Positions 46,743 to 57,188 of a stretch of 64,000 nucleotides of DNA are shown here, piece after piece (position 1 is the first letter of the stretch; each line of letters begins with the position of its first letter). Under the pieces are notes generated by a model. The model searched no databases. It worked only from the letters and a program-made list of their open reading frames with translations, and was not told the DNA's origin. Source of the DNA: Dongshaea marina (GTDB taxonomy: Bacteria > Pseudomonadota > Gammaproteobacteria > Enterobacterales > Aeromonadaceae); contig NZ_CP028897.1 of assembly GCF_003072645.1 (NCBI RefSeq), forward strand, positions 2,803,658 through 2,867,657, in the 5' to 3' direction. The position numbers and the translations under genes are program-made.

Positions 46743-47906
46743 TTAGTTCCCCATATGGAACTTGATCCCATGAAAACAAAGATTCAGCAGAGTTTCCAGC
46801 TCTTCAACACTGGGTTGCCGAGGGTTACAACCGGTACAGGCATCCGCCAAAGCGTTCTTTGCCATGGCCTTAACATTCACATCCCACACCTCTTTGCTCA
46901 ATCCATAAGCTTCAAAGCTATCTTCAATCCCGACACACTTACGCAAGGCTTCGATAGACTCGATTAACTGTTCGCAACTGTCCATACCGACTGCACGTGC
47001 CAGCTCATCATACTTTGACTTACAAACCTTGCTGTTAAAGCGGATCACGTTGGGCAGTAAGATCGCATTGGCACGACCATGTGGTACACCAAACATACCA
47101 CCAACCTGGTGAGCCATCGAGTGCACAATTCCCAGTAGCGCGTTGGTAAAGCTCATGCCAGCCTGACAAGAGGCATTGTGCATCTTCTGGCGTGCATCAA
47201 GTGATTTACCATCAAAGTAAGCCGCGGGAAGGTTGGCAAATATCCGCTTAACCGCACGCTCAGCCAGGGCATCGGTGTAATCATCCGCCAGTGGCGTCAC
47301 ATAAGCCTCAAGGGCATGGGTCAGAGCATCCATTCCGGTGTTTGCTGTCACATGTTTAGGCATAGACTGACATATTTTACCATCGACAATGGCTACATCC
47401 GGTGTTAACTCATAGCTGACCAGCGGATACTTGGTTCCTTTGGTCCGGTCAGTAATCACACTGACACAGGTCACTTCAGTTCCCGTACCTGAAGTACTTG
47501 GAATGGCTACAAAGCGCGCCTTCTTTCTCAGGGGCTTGATGGTAAACGGAGGAATTATCTCCTCAAACTTTGTTTCAGGATGCTCATAAAACACCCAGGC
47601 AGCTTTGGCCGCATCGATGCAAGAGCAACCCCCCAGACCGATGATCCAATCGGGCTTCTCCTGATTGAGCATGGTGGCGATTTTCATGGTGGTTTCAATG
47701 GATGGATCAGCCTCGACACCATCAAAAACAGCACTCGCAATACCTGCCTGCTCTAAATATGCCTGAGCCGATGCAACAAAACCTTCACGAATCATAGAGC
47801 CCTTACCTGTCACTATGACCGCTTTCGCTCCTGCCAGATTCGACAGCTCGGACAGAGTTCCGATGCCATGAAAAGTTTTTGCCGGAACAATAAAGTTATT
47901 CGCCAT
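46743..47906 (-). CDS. Iron-containing alcohol dehydrogenase
   Basis: This type III (iron-dependent) NAD(P)-linked alcohol dehydrogenase has about 387 aa. The nucleotide-binding region includes IIGLGGCSCIDAAKAAW. STSGTGTEVTCVSVITD and GMDALTHALEAYV supply conserved residues, and the iron ligands are in HSMAHQVGGMFGVPHGRANA. ATG 47906 is preferred over 47912, since AGGAT then has the normal spacing. It could reduce butyraldehyde or acetaldehyde, or act on other alcohols; the resemblance to clostridial butanol dehydrogenases is at family level only. The long upstream region carries an FNR-like site. Confidence 0.88.
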   Translation of the reverse strand: MANNFIVPAKTFHGIGTLSELSNLAGAKAVIVTGKGSMIREGFVASAQAYLEQAGIASAVFDGVEADPSIETTMKIATMLNQEKPDWIIGLGGCSCIDAAKAAWVFYEHPETKFEEIIPPFTIKPLRKKARFVAIPSTSGTGTEVTCVSVITDRTKGTKYPLVSYELTPDVAIVDGKICQSMPKHVTANTGMDALTHALEAYVTPLADDYTDALAERAVKRIFANLPAAYFDGKSLDARQKMHNASCQAGMSFTNALLGIVHSMAHQVGGMFGVPHGRANAILLPNVIRFNSKVCKSKYDELARAVGMDSCEQLIESIEALRKCVGIEDSFEAYGLSKEVWDVNVKAMAKNALADACTGCNPRQPSVEELETLLNLCFHGIKFHMGN

Positions 47907-47912
47907 TGTCAT

Positions 47913-48570
47913 ATCCTACTTCATTCTATATAAAATGATCTGCTCAGATAAACTTATAAATTAAACTTAAAATGGCACCCTAATATCATATTAAATAAAT
48001 ATAAAATCCAATTTTAAATGGCGCTTGGTTTAACCTCTATATTCTATCCAAGCCACGCTCTCACCACATAAGTTAATCAAGGATTTGAAAATTGATTCAC
48101 TATTAACGCAACACATTGAGTTGATGCTGTGTTGTGGTTGCGCTAATCATAGATTTAACCAACGAAGTGTCAATCTATAAAAGTTTCATAGATGGAGAAA
48201 CCATTAAATTTCAACAGTAAAAAGTGAGGATGAAGTTGTATCTCATTGTTTTAAAAGGAATTAGCTGGTATTCAAATGAAAACTAAGCCAAAAGACCTAT
48301 TTTTAATTGACCTTGTTTTAAATAGCCAGAGCCCATCACCCTGAATTGATATAAATTGATCTACATCAAAATAGATTAGTAAGCAAACCGCGCTCTTAAG
48401 CAGGAGCTGATGGTCATAAATAACTTAAGATATTTTTATTGCGCAAAACAAATTGTTACTCCAAGCTGATGCCTAAAGCTTTACCCTTGTCCCCCCTTAA
48501 AGCAGCCGAGTAATCATGAATTCAGTGGTTATCATTTGTCTTGGGTTGGGCTGCTTCAGCTTAATCAAGG
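47913..48570. other. AT-rich region upstream of the alcohol dehydrogenase
   Basis: About 650 bases without a gene that I can support. The DNA is AT-rich and includes an FNR-type palindrome (48356-48369). It presumably contains the adh promoter and a long leader. The hairpin repeat starts at 48571. Confidence 0.4.
48356..48369. promoter_or_regulatory. FNR-type binding site
   Basis: TTGATCTACATCAA is a perfect TTGAT-N4-ATCAA palindrome, the consensus FNR site. It is about 440 bases upstream of the adh start, far for direct activation, so either the transcript has a long leader or the match is fortuitous. It would fit anaerobic induction of a fermentative enzyme. Confidence 0.45.
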
Positions 48571-48805
48571 CTAAATAACTGTTCCAAATAGTAGATCACT
48601 TGAGGCAACTGTTGAATTGTGAATGAGCAGACCCTCTGCGTCAGGGGTGAAATGGTTTTAAGCCATTGAACGAGAGGTATGGATGCCGAACTGGGAAAGG
48701 CTATCAGGGATGATAGCCGATGTGGTGGAGCTTCCATGGATGGATTCATAGCGTGTCTGACAGCACACATCAACAGATGTAGCAATAATAGGATCAGCTA
48801 TTTAG
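48571..48805. repeat. Hairpin-module repeat (235 bp), copy 3
   Basis: The unit has inverted ends CTAAATAACTGTTCC (48571-48585) and GGATCAGCTATTTAG (48791-48805). It is nearly identical, in opposite orientation, to 8182-8415. It includes GGTATGGATGCCGAACTGG, the 8-bp stem GGCTATCA/TGATAGCC (48699-48718) with loop GGGA, and TTCCATGGATGGA. GGA lies in loops on the plus strand. Confidence 0.8.
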
Positions 48806-48825
48806 GTGTGGTCGACACCCAGGGC

Positions 48826-49551
48826 TCAAATACTCGCAGACTCTTCAGCCAAAAGTGCAAGTTCATGACAGGTTAGATCCCGGCTCTCACCGGGCTTCAG
48901 CTCAGGGTCAAGCTCTAATTGGCCAATGGCGGTTCGATGTAACTTGAGGACCGGGTTACGAAACCGGCCAAACATCCGTTTGATCTGATGGTACTTGCCT
49001 TCACAGAGGATCACCTCGGCGCAGTGATCAGAGAGGATCTCAAGCCTGGCTGGCAGGGTGGTGATCCCCTCATAGGGGAAGTAAAAACCCCTGGCAAAAG
49101 CATCGACATAATCCCGGGTCAATGGCTTACCCAGGGTGACCCGGTAACGCTTGGGAAGTTTGCTCTCGGGAGCAGTCAGCCGCCTGGACCACTGGCCATC
49201 ATTGGTCAGCAGCATGAGACCCGAAGAGTTCAGATCCAAACGCCCGGCAAGGTGTAACTCGGCCCTGTCGGGCCGCGCCATGAGATCCAATACCGTTTGA
49301 TGCTCAACATCCCGGGTTGCACTGACCACGCCCACCGGTTTATGCAGCATCACGTAGCTTGCTGAGCGTTCCTGTAACACCCTCTGATCCAGAGTAATAT
49401 GGGAAAACTGATCCACTTGCAGGTCGACATCCGTCGCTCGCACACCATCCACCTGCACCCTCCCCTGAGCCAGCAGCAGGCGAATATCTTTGCGCTTGAT
49501 TGCGCAGTGTGCGCTAATGAAGCGATCCAGGCGTGAACGTTTTGAATGCAT
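48826..49551 (-). CDS. rsuA: 16S rRNA pseudouridine-516 synthase RsuA
   Basis: This RsuA-family pseudouridine synthase has 241 aa. An S4 RNA-binding domain (residues 1-60, LDRFISAHCAIKRKDIRLLL) precedes the catalytic domain. The latter has YVMLHKPVGVVSATRD, GRLDLNSSGLMLLTNDG with the catalytic Asp, and EGKYHQIKRMFGRF. The length is typical. It modifies U516 of 16S rRNA during assembly. It lies downstream of kdsB on the same strand, after a gap of about 75 bases. Confidence 0.92.
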   Translation of the reverse strand: MHSKRSRLDRFISAHCAIKRKDIRLLLAQGRVQVDGVRATDVDLQVDQFSHITLDQRVLQERSASYVMLHKPVGVVSATRDVEHQTVLDLMARPDRAELHLAGRLDLNSSGLMLLTNDGQWSRRLTAPESKLPKRYRVTLGKPLTRDYVDAFARGFYFPYEGITTLPARLEILSDHCAEVILCEGKYHQIKRMFGRFRNPVLKLHRTAIGQLELDPELKPGESRDLTCHELALLAEESASI

Positions 49552-49625
49552 AGCGAGGATAGATCTCAGTGTGAGTTGGTTTAGGCTCAGCCTGGCAGCG
49601 TGAGCCTCAGGGGGTACTTAAGCCA

Positions 49626-50378
49626 CTAACGGCTCAACAGCGCCTTGGCACGGGCCAGATCTTCAGGGGTATCGATTCCCGCCGGGGGTGGCTCGACCAC
49701 AACCTCAACCTGGATCGACTCACCGTGCCACAGCACTCTGAGCTGCTCCAAGGCTTCAATCTGCTCCAGAGGGCTCACCGGCCAGCTGACATAGCGGGCG
49801 ATAAACCCTGCGCGATAGGCATACAGGCCGATATGCCGCAGACAGACATTGGCAAACTCGGGTGGAGTCTGGCCAAATTTTTCCCGATCCCAGGGGATGG
49901 TTGCCCGACTAAAATAAAGAGCTCGTTGATCGGCATCTGTGACCACCTTTACCGCATTAGGATTAAACAGCTCCTCGGCATCGTGAATAGGACAAGCCAG
50001 GGTCGCCATTGAACGATCGGGCCGGGTCTCTAAAGAGTCAGCGACCAACTTGATCAGCTCAGGGGGCAACAGGGGCTCATCTCCCTGCACGTTCACTATG
50101 ATCTGCTCGTCGCTAAATTGATACTGCTCACAGACCTCGGCCAGGCGCTCGGTTCCGGACTTATGGGTGATAGCGGTCATACATGCCTCACCGCCAAATC
50201 CCTTTACCACCTTTTCGATTCGCTCATCATCGGTTGCGACAATGACACGCTCAGCACCAGAGCTTTTGGCACGCTCAACCACCCATTGGATCATCGGCTT
50301 ACCATCAATATCCGCCAGGGGCTTTCCCGGGAGGCGGCTCGATGCGTATCGAGCCGGGATCACAACCACAAAACTCAT
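49626..50378 (-). CDS. kdsB: CMP-KDO synthetase KdsB
   Basis: KdsB activates KDO with CTP for lipopolysaccharide core synthesis. The 250-aa protein starts [20 protein letters not shown], followed by [27 protein letters not shown] and [10 protein letters not shown], the family signatures. ATG 50378 overlaps the stop of ycaR by four bases. It is part of the msbA-lpxK-ycaR-kdsB cluster, read right to left. Confidence 0.94.
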   Translation of the reverse strand: MSFVVVIPARYASSRLPGKPLADIDGKPMIQWVVERAKSSGAERVIVATDDERIEKVVKGFGGEACMTAITHKSGTERLAEVCEQYQFSDEQIIVNVQGDEPLLPPELIKLVADSLETRPDRSMATLACPIHDAEELFNPNAVKVVTDADQRALYFSRATIPWDREKFGQTPPEFANVCLRHIGLYAYRAGFIARYVSWPVSPLEQIEALEQLRVLWHGESIQVEVVVEPPPAGIDTPEDLARAKALLSR

Positions 50379-50563
50379 GATGAGATCTCTTCCAGTGTCA
50401 GCTCCCGCGCCCGGCTCTCAAGAAGAACCGGGATATTATCTTCGATCGGATAAGCCAGGCGATCTCCTCGGCAGATCAACTCCTCTTTGGCCTTGTCATA
50501 GTGAAGCTTCCCCTTACATACCGGGCAAGCAATAATCTCAAACAGACGATGATCCAAAGCCAT
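50375..50563 (-). CDS. ycaR: Trm112-like zinc-ribbon protein YcaR
   Basis: This 62-aa protein of the Trm112/YcaR family includes [40 protein letters not shown] and LLE. One CxxC pair (CPVC) is present. Its start overlaps the lpxK 3' end by 26 bases, and its stop overlaps kdsB, so the three are coupled. Function in bacteria is uncertain; conservation between lpxK and kdsB suggests an accessory role in lipid A/KDO metabolism or RNA modification. Confidence 0.92.
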   Translation of the reverse strand: MALDHRLFEIIACPVCKGKLHYDKAKEELICRGDRLAYPIEDNIPVLLESRARELTLEEISS

Positions 50564-51529
50564 CGGTTTTCTCCTTGATTTTAGTAACGATCGCCTCGGT
50601 CAGAGGCTTATCAAAACGGGCACTCACCGGCAAATACCACCAGTTATCGCGGGCAAATCCGTGACACTTGACCGCATCTTTTTCGGTCATCAGCAATGGC
50701 AGCTCCCGGGACAGGCTCTCGAGCTCCTCGCTCTGGTAGGCATGGTGATCGGCAAACGCATACCGGCCGGAAAGTTCATAGCCAAGACCTTCCAGGCTCT
50801 CAAAAAAACGTTGGGGATTACCGATGGCCGCTACCGCATTCACCCGCTTATCCATGAGCTGAAGGCTTGGGTCTTTTAGGTTCTTAAGCGGATCGGCCAT
50901 CAGCTCCATCTCATACTCACCCGGTTGCGCTGTGCCACCGTTGCAGATAATGAAATCTGCGCTGTTTAAACGCCAGACCCCCTCACGCAGCGGCCCCATC
51001 GGCAGCAGATGGCCGTTGCCGAAACGGCGTCCCCCATCGATGACAACCAGCTCTATATCCCGGTCCAGGGCGTAGTGCTGCAGACCATCGTCTGAGATGA
51101 TCACATCCACCCCAAACTCTCGATAGAGCTGCCAAGCCGCCTCCGGGCGTTTGGGCGAAACCACCACCGGACACTGACAACGGCGACGGATCAATACAGG
51201 CTCGTCACCGGCAAGAGCCGTAGAGCAGGCATCATCAACCACCAGGGGTACTCGGCGGCCTTGCCGCCATAACCCCGGCTGATCACCCCGGGATTAAATC
51301 CCTGAGTTCTGAGGGTTTCAACCAGGTGGATCACCACAGGTGTTTTGCCGTTCCCTCCAACCGTGAGGTTTCCCACTACGATCAAAGGTACCGGCGGCTT
51401 ATTAGCCCGGCGCAACCCACTGCGGTACAGCCATCGGCGTACACCACTGATGAGGGCAAAAAGCCCCGCCAGAGGGGCTAGCAGATAGAGCCAGCGCTTG
51501 TGCGCAAACCAGGCTGAGGTGATATCCAT
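50538..51529 (-). CDS. lpxK: Tetraacyldisaccharide 4'-kinase LpxK (one frameshift)
   Basis: LpxK phosphorylates the lipid A precursor at the 4' position at the inner membrane. The N-terminal hydrophobic anchor ([16 protein letters not shown]) is followed by the Walker A-like [20 protein letters not shown], then [12 protein letters not shown]. The second part has [20 protein letters not shown] and [19 protein letters not shown]-like sequence. The frame is lost after EYP. One base added to the G4 run at 51245-51248 restores [16 protein letters not shown] and 330 aa. Because lpxK is essential in most LPS-producing bacteria, an assembly error is the likely cause. It overlaps msbA by one base. Confidence 0.92.
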
Positions 51530-53280
51530 CAGGATTGCTGACCAAACTGCAGGGTTCGCAGCTGAGCATAGGCACCACTTTTCGCCATCAGCTCGGTGTG
51601 ATTGCCCTGCTCAACAATCTGCCCCTCATCCATCACCAGGATCAGATCGGCATTTTCTATGGTGGATAAACGATGGGCAATCACCAGTGAGCTACGTCCC
51701 TGTTGCAAGTTATCCAATGCTCCCTGGATAAAACGTTCCGACTCGGTATCCAGGGCCGAAGTGGCCTCATCAAGGATCAACACCGGAGATTCGCGCAGCA
51801 GAGCCCGGGCAATGGCGATCCGCTGACGCTGACCTCCGGACAGAGAGGCACCATTTTCACCTATCTCGGTATCCAGGCCCTGTTCCATCTTGCTGACAAA
51901 CTCGTTTACATAGGCAGATTCGGCCGCTTGCTCAATCTGCTCACGGTTAAACTCTCCCTCACCCGCATAGGCGATATTCCCGGCGATCGAATCGTTGAAC
52001 AGACACACATGTTGAGACACCAGGGCCATCTGGCGCCGCAGGGGTTTAAGCTTGTAGTCTTGCAGGTTCACCCCATCGAGTAGGATCTCCCCCTCCTCAA
52101 TGTTATAAAAACGGGTGAGCAGGCTGGCAATGGTGGTTTTTCCTGAGCCGGAACGTCCCACCAGCGCCACCGTCTGGCCCGGTTCCATGGTAAAGGAGAT
52201 ATTCTTAAGAGCGGGTCTGTCACCTTCAGGGTAAGAAAAGCTGACGTTACGAAACTCCACCTTCCCCTTGGCTTTCTCGACCTCGATCTTGCCCGGATCG
52301 GGCTCCAGTTTACTGTCGAGCAGATCAAACAGGCTCTGGCAGGCTGCCATCCCCTTTTGAAACTCGCTGTTGATCGATGTGATGCTGCGGATCGGCTTAA
52401 GCATCGCCATCATCGCGGTCATCACGGCGGCAAAAGCACCTGCGGTCAGTCCCTCTTTAATGCCAGGGAATGAGGCCAAAAACAGCAATACCGACAGGGC
52501 ACAGGAGGCGATCAACTGTACGATCGGCGTTCCGATGGCATTGACCGCCACCAGCTTCATGTTTTGCTGGCGCACATGATTGCTCACCTCACCAAAACGG
52601 TCCCCTTCAACCTTCTGGCCACCAAACATCAGTACCTCTTTGTGGCCCTTGATCATCTGCTCGGAAACCGTGGTGATGCTACCGACCGCATCCTGGATCC
52701 GCCGGCTAACCACTCTGAAGCGACGACTGATGATCCCGATCAACACCCCGACAATTGGGCCGACCACAAATAAGATGAGCGTCAGTTGCCAGGATTGATA
52801 GATCATCACCGCCAGCAGACCTATGATGGTACAGCCCTCCCGAACCAGAGTCACCAGGGTGCTACTGGCGGTGGAGGAGATCTGAGTTGAGTCATAGGTG
52901 ATCTTGGCCAGCAAACGGCCGGTCTGTTGGCGGTCAAAGTAGGAAACCGGCATCGAGACCAGGTGATTGAACACGTTGCGCTGCATCCGCATCACCACAT
53001 TATTGCCCACCCAGGACATAAAGTAGTTTGAGACAAAGGAGCACAGGCCGCGGATCACCACGATACCGAGGATCGCCAGCGCCATCCAGCGTAGGACAGA
53101 GAGATCCTTATCGCCAAAGCCATTGTCAATCAAGGGCTTAAGCATGTATACCAGGGCACTGTCTACGGCGCCGTAACCGGCCATACCGATAATAGCCACA
53201 CCCAGTGCCAGCTTCATGTCGGAAACATATCCCAGCAAGCGTCTGAGTAACGGCCAGGAGCTTCTCTTTTGATTCTTCAT
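51529..53280 (-). CDS. msbA: Lipid A export ATP-binding/permease MsbA
   Basis: MsbA flips lipid A-core across the inner membrane. The 583-aa half-transporter has six transmembrane helices in residues 20-310 (for example [20 protein letters not shown]) and an ATPase domain. The latter has Walker [16 protein letters not shown], signature [17 protein letters not shown], Walker [13 protein letters not shown] and the H-loop [17 protein letters not shown] 53280 gives the usual start. It is followed directly by lpxK, and comEC lies upstream. Confidence 0.94.
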   Translation of the reverse strand: MKNQKRSSWPLLRRLLGYVSDMKLALGVAIIGMAGYGAVDSALVYMLKPLIDNGFGDKDLSVLRWMALAILGIVVIRGLCSFVSNYFMSWVGNNVVMRMQRNVFNHLVSMPVSYFDRQQTGRLLAKITYDSTQISSTASSTLVTLVREGCTIIGLLAVMIYQSWQLTLILFVVGPIVGVLIGIISRRFRVVSRRIQDAVGSITTVSEQMIKGHKEVLMFGGQKVEGDRFGEVSNHVRQQNMKLVAVNAIGTPIVQLIASCALSVLLFLASFPGIKEGLTAGAFAAVMTAMMAMLKPIRSITSINSEFQKGMAACQSLFDLLDSKLEPDPGKIEVEKAKGKVEFRNVSFSYPEGDRPALKNISFTMEPGQTVALVGRSGSGKTTIASLLTRFYNIEEGEILLDGVNLQDYKLKPLRRQMALVSQHVCLFNDSIAGNIAYAGEGEFNREQIEQAAESAYVNEFVSKMEQGLDTEIGENGASLSGGQRQRIAIARALLRESPVLILDEATSALDTESERFIQGALDNLQQGRSSLVIAHRLSTIENADLILVMDEGQIVEQGNHTELMAKSGAYAQLRTLQFGQQS

Positions 53281-53323
53281 CCAATAACTTCAGGTAATGG
53301 AAATAGGCCGACCATTCTAGCGA

Positions 53324-55523
53324 TTATCGCCAAGACAACCAAGGGTTGTATTTGCGATACCAGGGACTTAATCGATTACGGTAAGCAGATGGTTCAACTT
53401 TATCCGGATAGATAGCAAAGCGGATCTGGCCACTTTGCGCCGTGCTCCACTGTTGACGCCCCCATAGCGTTTCCTGACCTTGGGGTCGGGAAAGCCCCAG
53501 GGGTTGTTGATACTGGCACTATGAACCACATACTCTGGATTAACCGAATCAATAAAACGAGGACTTGATGAGGTTCGGCTTCCATGGTGAGGGGAGACTA
53601 AAATGGAACTCGCGAGCTTGTCACCCCAGTTGCTAACCAGCTGGCTCTCACTTCTCTGACCGATATCACCGGTTAATAGCAGCTGGTGCTTTCCGTCACT
53701 CACCTGTAATACGCAGGAGTTCTCATTATCCCCCTGCCCGGCTTGCCTGGGTGTAGTATTGCCACAGATAACCCCTGCCACTCAAACCTCTGGCCAGCCC
53801 GGCAGAGCCGTTTCCCCTGCGCTCTCCAGGAGCCGATATGTTCGCCGATTTTAACTTTGCCCGCCAGAAACGCCGCCCCTCCTGCATGATCCCTATCCCT
53901 GTGACTTAGAATAAGATAATCCAGGCGGTCAACTCCCGCTTTTCTCAGGGTGGGCAGGATCACGGCCTGGGCGTAACTAAAACCGCCTGGGTACGCATTT
54001 CCGGTATCATACAAAAGAGCCCGCCCCTCTTTAATCACCATTACCGCCAGTCCCTGGCCGACATCCAGCACCCGTACCTGCCAACCTGGCCCCGGGCTAA
54101 AACAGGAGAGCAGCAGGCAGGCCACCCCAACAACCATAGGGAGGTGCATCTTAAGTCTCCAGCAACTCAGCAGAAAAACCACTGCCACTATGACCATGAC
54201 CCACTCCCAGGAAAAAGGAAGCCATAGCGGGAGCTGACTCTGCAGCCCTCCGAGAGCAAGATGAACCCCGCTAAGTAGCTTATCAGCCCCATAAAACAGC
54301 CATGAGGAGAGAGCTGGCCATAGCAGTGAGCATCCTGTTGCCAGCAAAACCCCGGGGATCACCAGCAGGGTAAACAGAGGGATCAGCAGCAAGTTGATAA
54401 AAAGCGCGACCCAGCTCACCCCATCAAAAAACAGCACCTGCAGGGGAAGAAGCCCAAGTAGCAATCCAAGCTGGATCCCGACAAGACCACTGCGTGGATA
54501 GAGCCAGTGAGTCACCAGGATCACCGACACCGCCCCGAAAGATAACCAGAATCCGGCGTTCAGCAGCTGTAAAGGATCAAATAGCACCAGCAACAGATAG
54601 GTCCAGAGCAGATAGCGCCAGGGAGGCCAGTACCTCTGGCACAGGGTCACCCCGCTTAAGATCAATAACATCAGCAAGGCTCTCTGGGTTGGCAGAGTAA
54701 AACCAGCCAACCAGGCGTAGCTAATGGCGAGGGCAGCCGCCACCAGATAGGGGCCATAGCGACCCAGTCCCCTGCCAAGCCACCATCCCGCCAGGGCCAC
54801 CAGCCCAATATGCAACCCGGAGATCGCCAGCAGATGGCTGATCCCGGCTTCACGATAGAGTTGCCAATCGGAATCATTGATAAAACGACGATCGCCAAAG
54901 CTAAGGGCCAGGATGATCCCCTGGGATGAAAAACCCCGGGTTAACTCGCGCACCCGATTGAGCCAGTCCAGGCGAAATCCGGGATGCTGAGGCACAATAG
55001 CCTGCCACTCTTTAATCGTGCCGGTGGCACCGATCCCTCTGCTATAAAGCCAGCGGGGATAATCAAAACCGGCAGGATTCGCGATCCCATACACAGGCCT
55101 TAGCCGCGTCGCGACCGTCAGCTTCCATCCCGCCTCGATTGTCTGCTCACTATCATACCAACTCAGTCTCAGGTAGAGTGGACGAAGGGATGAAAAATGT
55201 TGCTCATCCACAGAAGTTGCTCTTAAAGTCAGCCGTCCTGAGCTATCATTTTTATATTGAATATCAACTACTTGACCTGAAACCATCTGAGTCCCTTTTC
55301 GTGATGGCTCAGGCAGGGATAGAGCCCCCAGGCGCCAGTCGATCATGGCGCTTGCCGACAGGGCTCCACACAGCAACAAACAGGGGGCTCTGAGCCAGGG
55401 AAGACTCCAGGCAACAACCAGCAGCAAGGGAATAGCTACCACAGCCCACCAGGGGGTGAGCCAGGGAGAAATAAGGGCCACCAGTGTCGCACCAACGGCC
55501 AGGAGAATAAGCGTGCGATCCAT
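53324..55523 (-). CDS. comEC: DNA uptake channel protein ComEC/Rec2 (two frameshifts)
   Basis: ComEC forms the inner-membrane channel for single-stranded DNA in natural transformation. The start MDRTLILLAVGATLVALI lies at 55523. An OB-like domain, a polytopic competence domain (GISHLLAISGLHIGLVALAG) and a metallo-beta-lactamase-like domain follow, with DVGQGLAVMV, LILSHRDRDHAGG and SPHHGSRTSS. Two breaks each need one base in a C5 run, at 53730-53734 and 53459-53463. The second restores the proper tail, QSGQIRFAIYPDKVEPSAYR and then the final WLSWR, with a stop at 53324. The corrected length is 733 aa. It diverges from the first DUF2062 gene by only 31 bases. Confidence 0.9.
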
Positions 55524-55554
55524 ATGGTTCAGTATGTAACAGGGAAGGACAGCC

Positions 55555-56085
55555 ATGCCGAAAAAAATGTTCCGGCGCTTCATGCCCGATCCGAAGCAGC
55601 TCAGGAAACATAAACACCTGAAGATCTTTGGGGCGCTGTTGCATGATGCCAATCTATGGCACCTCAATCGTCGCTCCGCCGCCGGTGCCTTTGCGGTTGG
55701 ACTATTTATGGCCTGGATGCCGATCCCCTGTCAGATGCTATTTGCCGCCGGAGCCGCCATTTTGTTTCGGGTCAACCTGCCTATTTCGGTGGCTCTGGTC
55801 TGGATCTCTAATCCCATTACCATGCCTCCGCTGTTTTATGCTGCCTATGTTCTCGGGGCTAAGCTCACCGGCCTGTCGATCCCTGCCGATCAGGGCGATC
55901 TGACCTGGCAATGGCTGCTCTCCGCGATGGGAACCGTGGGGCCCGCATTTCTGCTGGGATGCTTCATCTTCGCAATCCTCAGCTCAAGCATCGGCTACTT
56001 CTTTGTGCGCCTGCTGTGGCGCTACTCGATCCTGCGGGACTGGAATAAGCGCAAACTACGCCGCTCACAGCAGCAAAAACACTAG
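55555..56085 (+). CDS. DUF2062 membrane protein, paralogue 1
   Basis: This 176-aa membrane protein of the DUF2062 family has a basic N-terminus (PKKMFRRFMPDPKQLRKHKH), the conserved block LWHLNRRSAAGAFAVGLFMA, then WMPIPCQMLFAAGAA, LVWISNPITMPPLFYAAY and a final helix (AFLLGCFIFAILSSSIGYF). Function is unknown; members often adjoin comEC or msbA. AAGGA stands before ATG 55555. Two further paralogues follow in tandem. Confidence 0.85.
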   Translation: MPKKMFRRFMPDPKQLRKHKHLKIFGALLHDANLWHLNRRSAAGAFAVGLFMAWMPIPCQMLFAAGAAILFRVNLPISVALVWISNPITMPPLFYAAYVLGAKLTGLSIPADQGDLTWQWLLSAMGTVGPAFLLGCFIFAILSSSIGYFFVRLLWRYSILRDWNKRKLRRSQQQKH

Positions 56086-56168
56086 CCTACCTCTGCTGTT
56101 TTGGATAAAATCCGCTCATTACCGAGGTGTTACCCCCTCCTATCATAAGCTGTGGAGTCGTCATCTCC

Positions 56169-56696
56169 TTGAAGTTACAGAGACGAATCAACCGGTTTCT
56201 TCCTGATCCGGCAAAAATCAAACAAAACCGCTTCCTCAGGGTATTTGGCTCTCGCCTTTACCGGAATAACTTGTGGCAACTCAACCGCCGCTCGGTGGCA
56301 GGGGCCTTTGCGGTCAGCCTGTTTATGGCCTGGGTTCCCCTGCCCTGTCAGATGCTGTTGGCCGCAGGTGCCGCGATCCTGTTTAGTGCAAACCTACCGG
56401 TTGCCGTTGCACTCGCCTGGGTATCAAATCCGGTGACGATTCCCCCCATGCTCTACTTTGCCTATAAAACCGGTGCAGCCTTGCTGCAACAACCGCCCCT
56501 GCATCTTCCTTTTGAGCTCAACACTCAGTGGTTGTTGCAATCACTCCAACAGGTAGGCCCTTCCCTGCTACTTGGTTGCCTTTTGTGCGCTCTATGCTGC
56601 AGCCTTGCCGGTTATATTGCAGTTCGCGGACTATGGCGCTACTCTGTCGTCCGCAGCTGGCAGCGACGCTCCCAGGCGCGCTCCCTGTATAATTGA
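56169..56696 (+). CDS. DUF2062 membrane protein, paralogue 2
   Basis: This second DUF2062 copy is about 175 aa and close to paralogue 1: INRFLPDPAKIKQNRFLRVF, LWQLNRRSVAGAFAVSLFMA, WVPLPCQMLLAAGAA and LAWVSNPVTIPPMLYFAY. The start is uncertain. TTG 56169 has GGAG eleven bases upstream and matches the length of copy 1, whereas ATG 56127 would add 14 unrelated residues. It lies about 80 bases after copy 1. Confidence 0.8.
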   Translation: MKLQRRINRFLPDPAKIKQNRFLRVFGSRLYRNNLWQLNRRSVAGAFAVSLFMAWVPLPCQMLLAAGAAILFSANLPVAVALAWVSNPVTIPPMLYFAYKTGAALLQQPPLHLPFELNTQWLLQSLQQVGPSLLLGCLLCALCCSLAGYIAVRGLWRYSVVRSWQRRSQARSLYN

Positions 56697-56714
56697 CGGC
56701 CGAATTTCAAGCTT

Positions 56715-57185
56715 ATGAAAAAACACCTTTGCCCGGAAAAGCTCAGAGCCAAACTGATGCAGTCACGCTTTGACTGGGTTCGCAAGATCATTGACCGACC
56801 CGGACTCTGGCACAAAAACCGGGTCAGTATTGCACGGGCGGTTCCTATCGGGATCTTTATCGCCTGGCAGCCCTTCCCTGGCCACATGATAGTAGCGGCC
56901 ATCGCCTGTGCCATCGTCAGTGCCTATATCCCTCTGAGTATTGCCCTGGTGTGGCTTTCCAATCCCTTTACCTGGCCATTCCACTATGGGCTGGCGTTGG
57001 TCACTGGCGAGAAGCTTCTCGGACTGCCACTAAGCCCCCTGAATATGCACCATGTGATGGCCAGCCTGGGTCAGGACTATGTAGCGCTATGGTGCGGAAG
57101 CCTGCTTTGGGGAACGATAACTGCTGTACCGGCCTACCTGATGGTGCGGTTGTGGCAGCGCTATAACAGAAATTCACAGCCGTAA
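56715..57185 (+). CDS. DUF2062 membrane protein, paralogue 3
   Basis: This third, more diverged DUF2062 copy has 156 aa. KIIDRPGLWHKNRVSIARAV and IGIFIAWQPFPGHMIVAAI correspond to the conserved block, and IALVWLSNPFTWPFHYGLAL to the NP motif; the middle segment is shorter than in copies 1 and 2. ATG 56715 follows the copy 2 stop by 18 bases. It resembles the separate short DUF2062 type seen singly in other gammaproteobacteria, so the cluster may combine an older pair with a distinct relative. Confidence 0.82.
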   Translation: MKKHLCPEKLRAKLMQSRFDWVRKIIDRPGLWHKNRVSIARAVPIGIFIAWQPFPGHMIVAAIACAIVSAYIPLSIALVWLSNPFTWPFHYGLALVTGEKLLGLPLSPLNMHHVMASLGQDYVALWCGSLLWGTITAVPAYLMVRLWQRYNRNSQP

Positions 57186-57188
57186 TAT

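Noticed and set aside
53368-55667. comEC as two separate genes or a pseudogene
   Set aside because: Both breaks are cured by one base in a C5 run, and the corrected protein has the full domain order and proper C-terminus. One gene with consensus errors is simpler.
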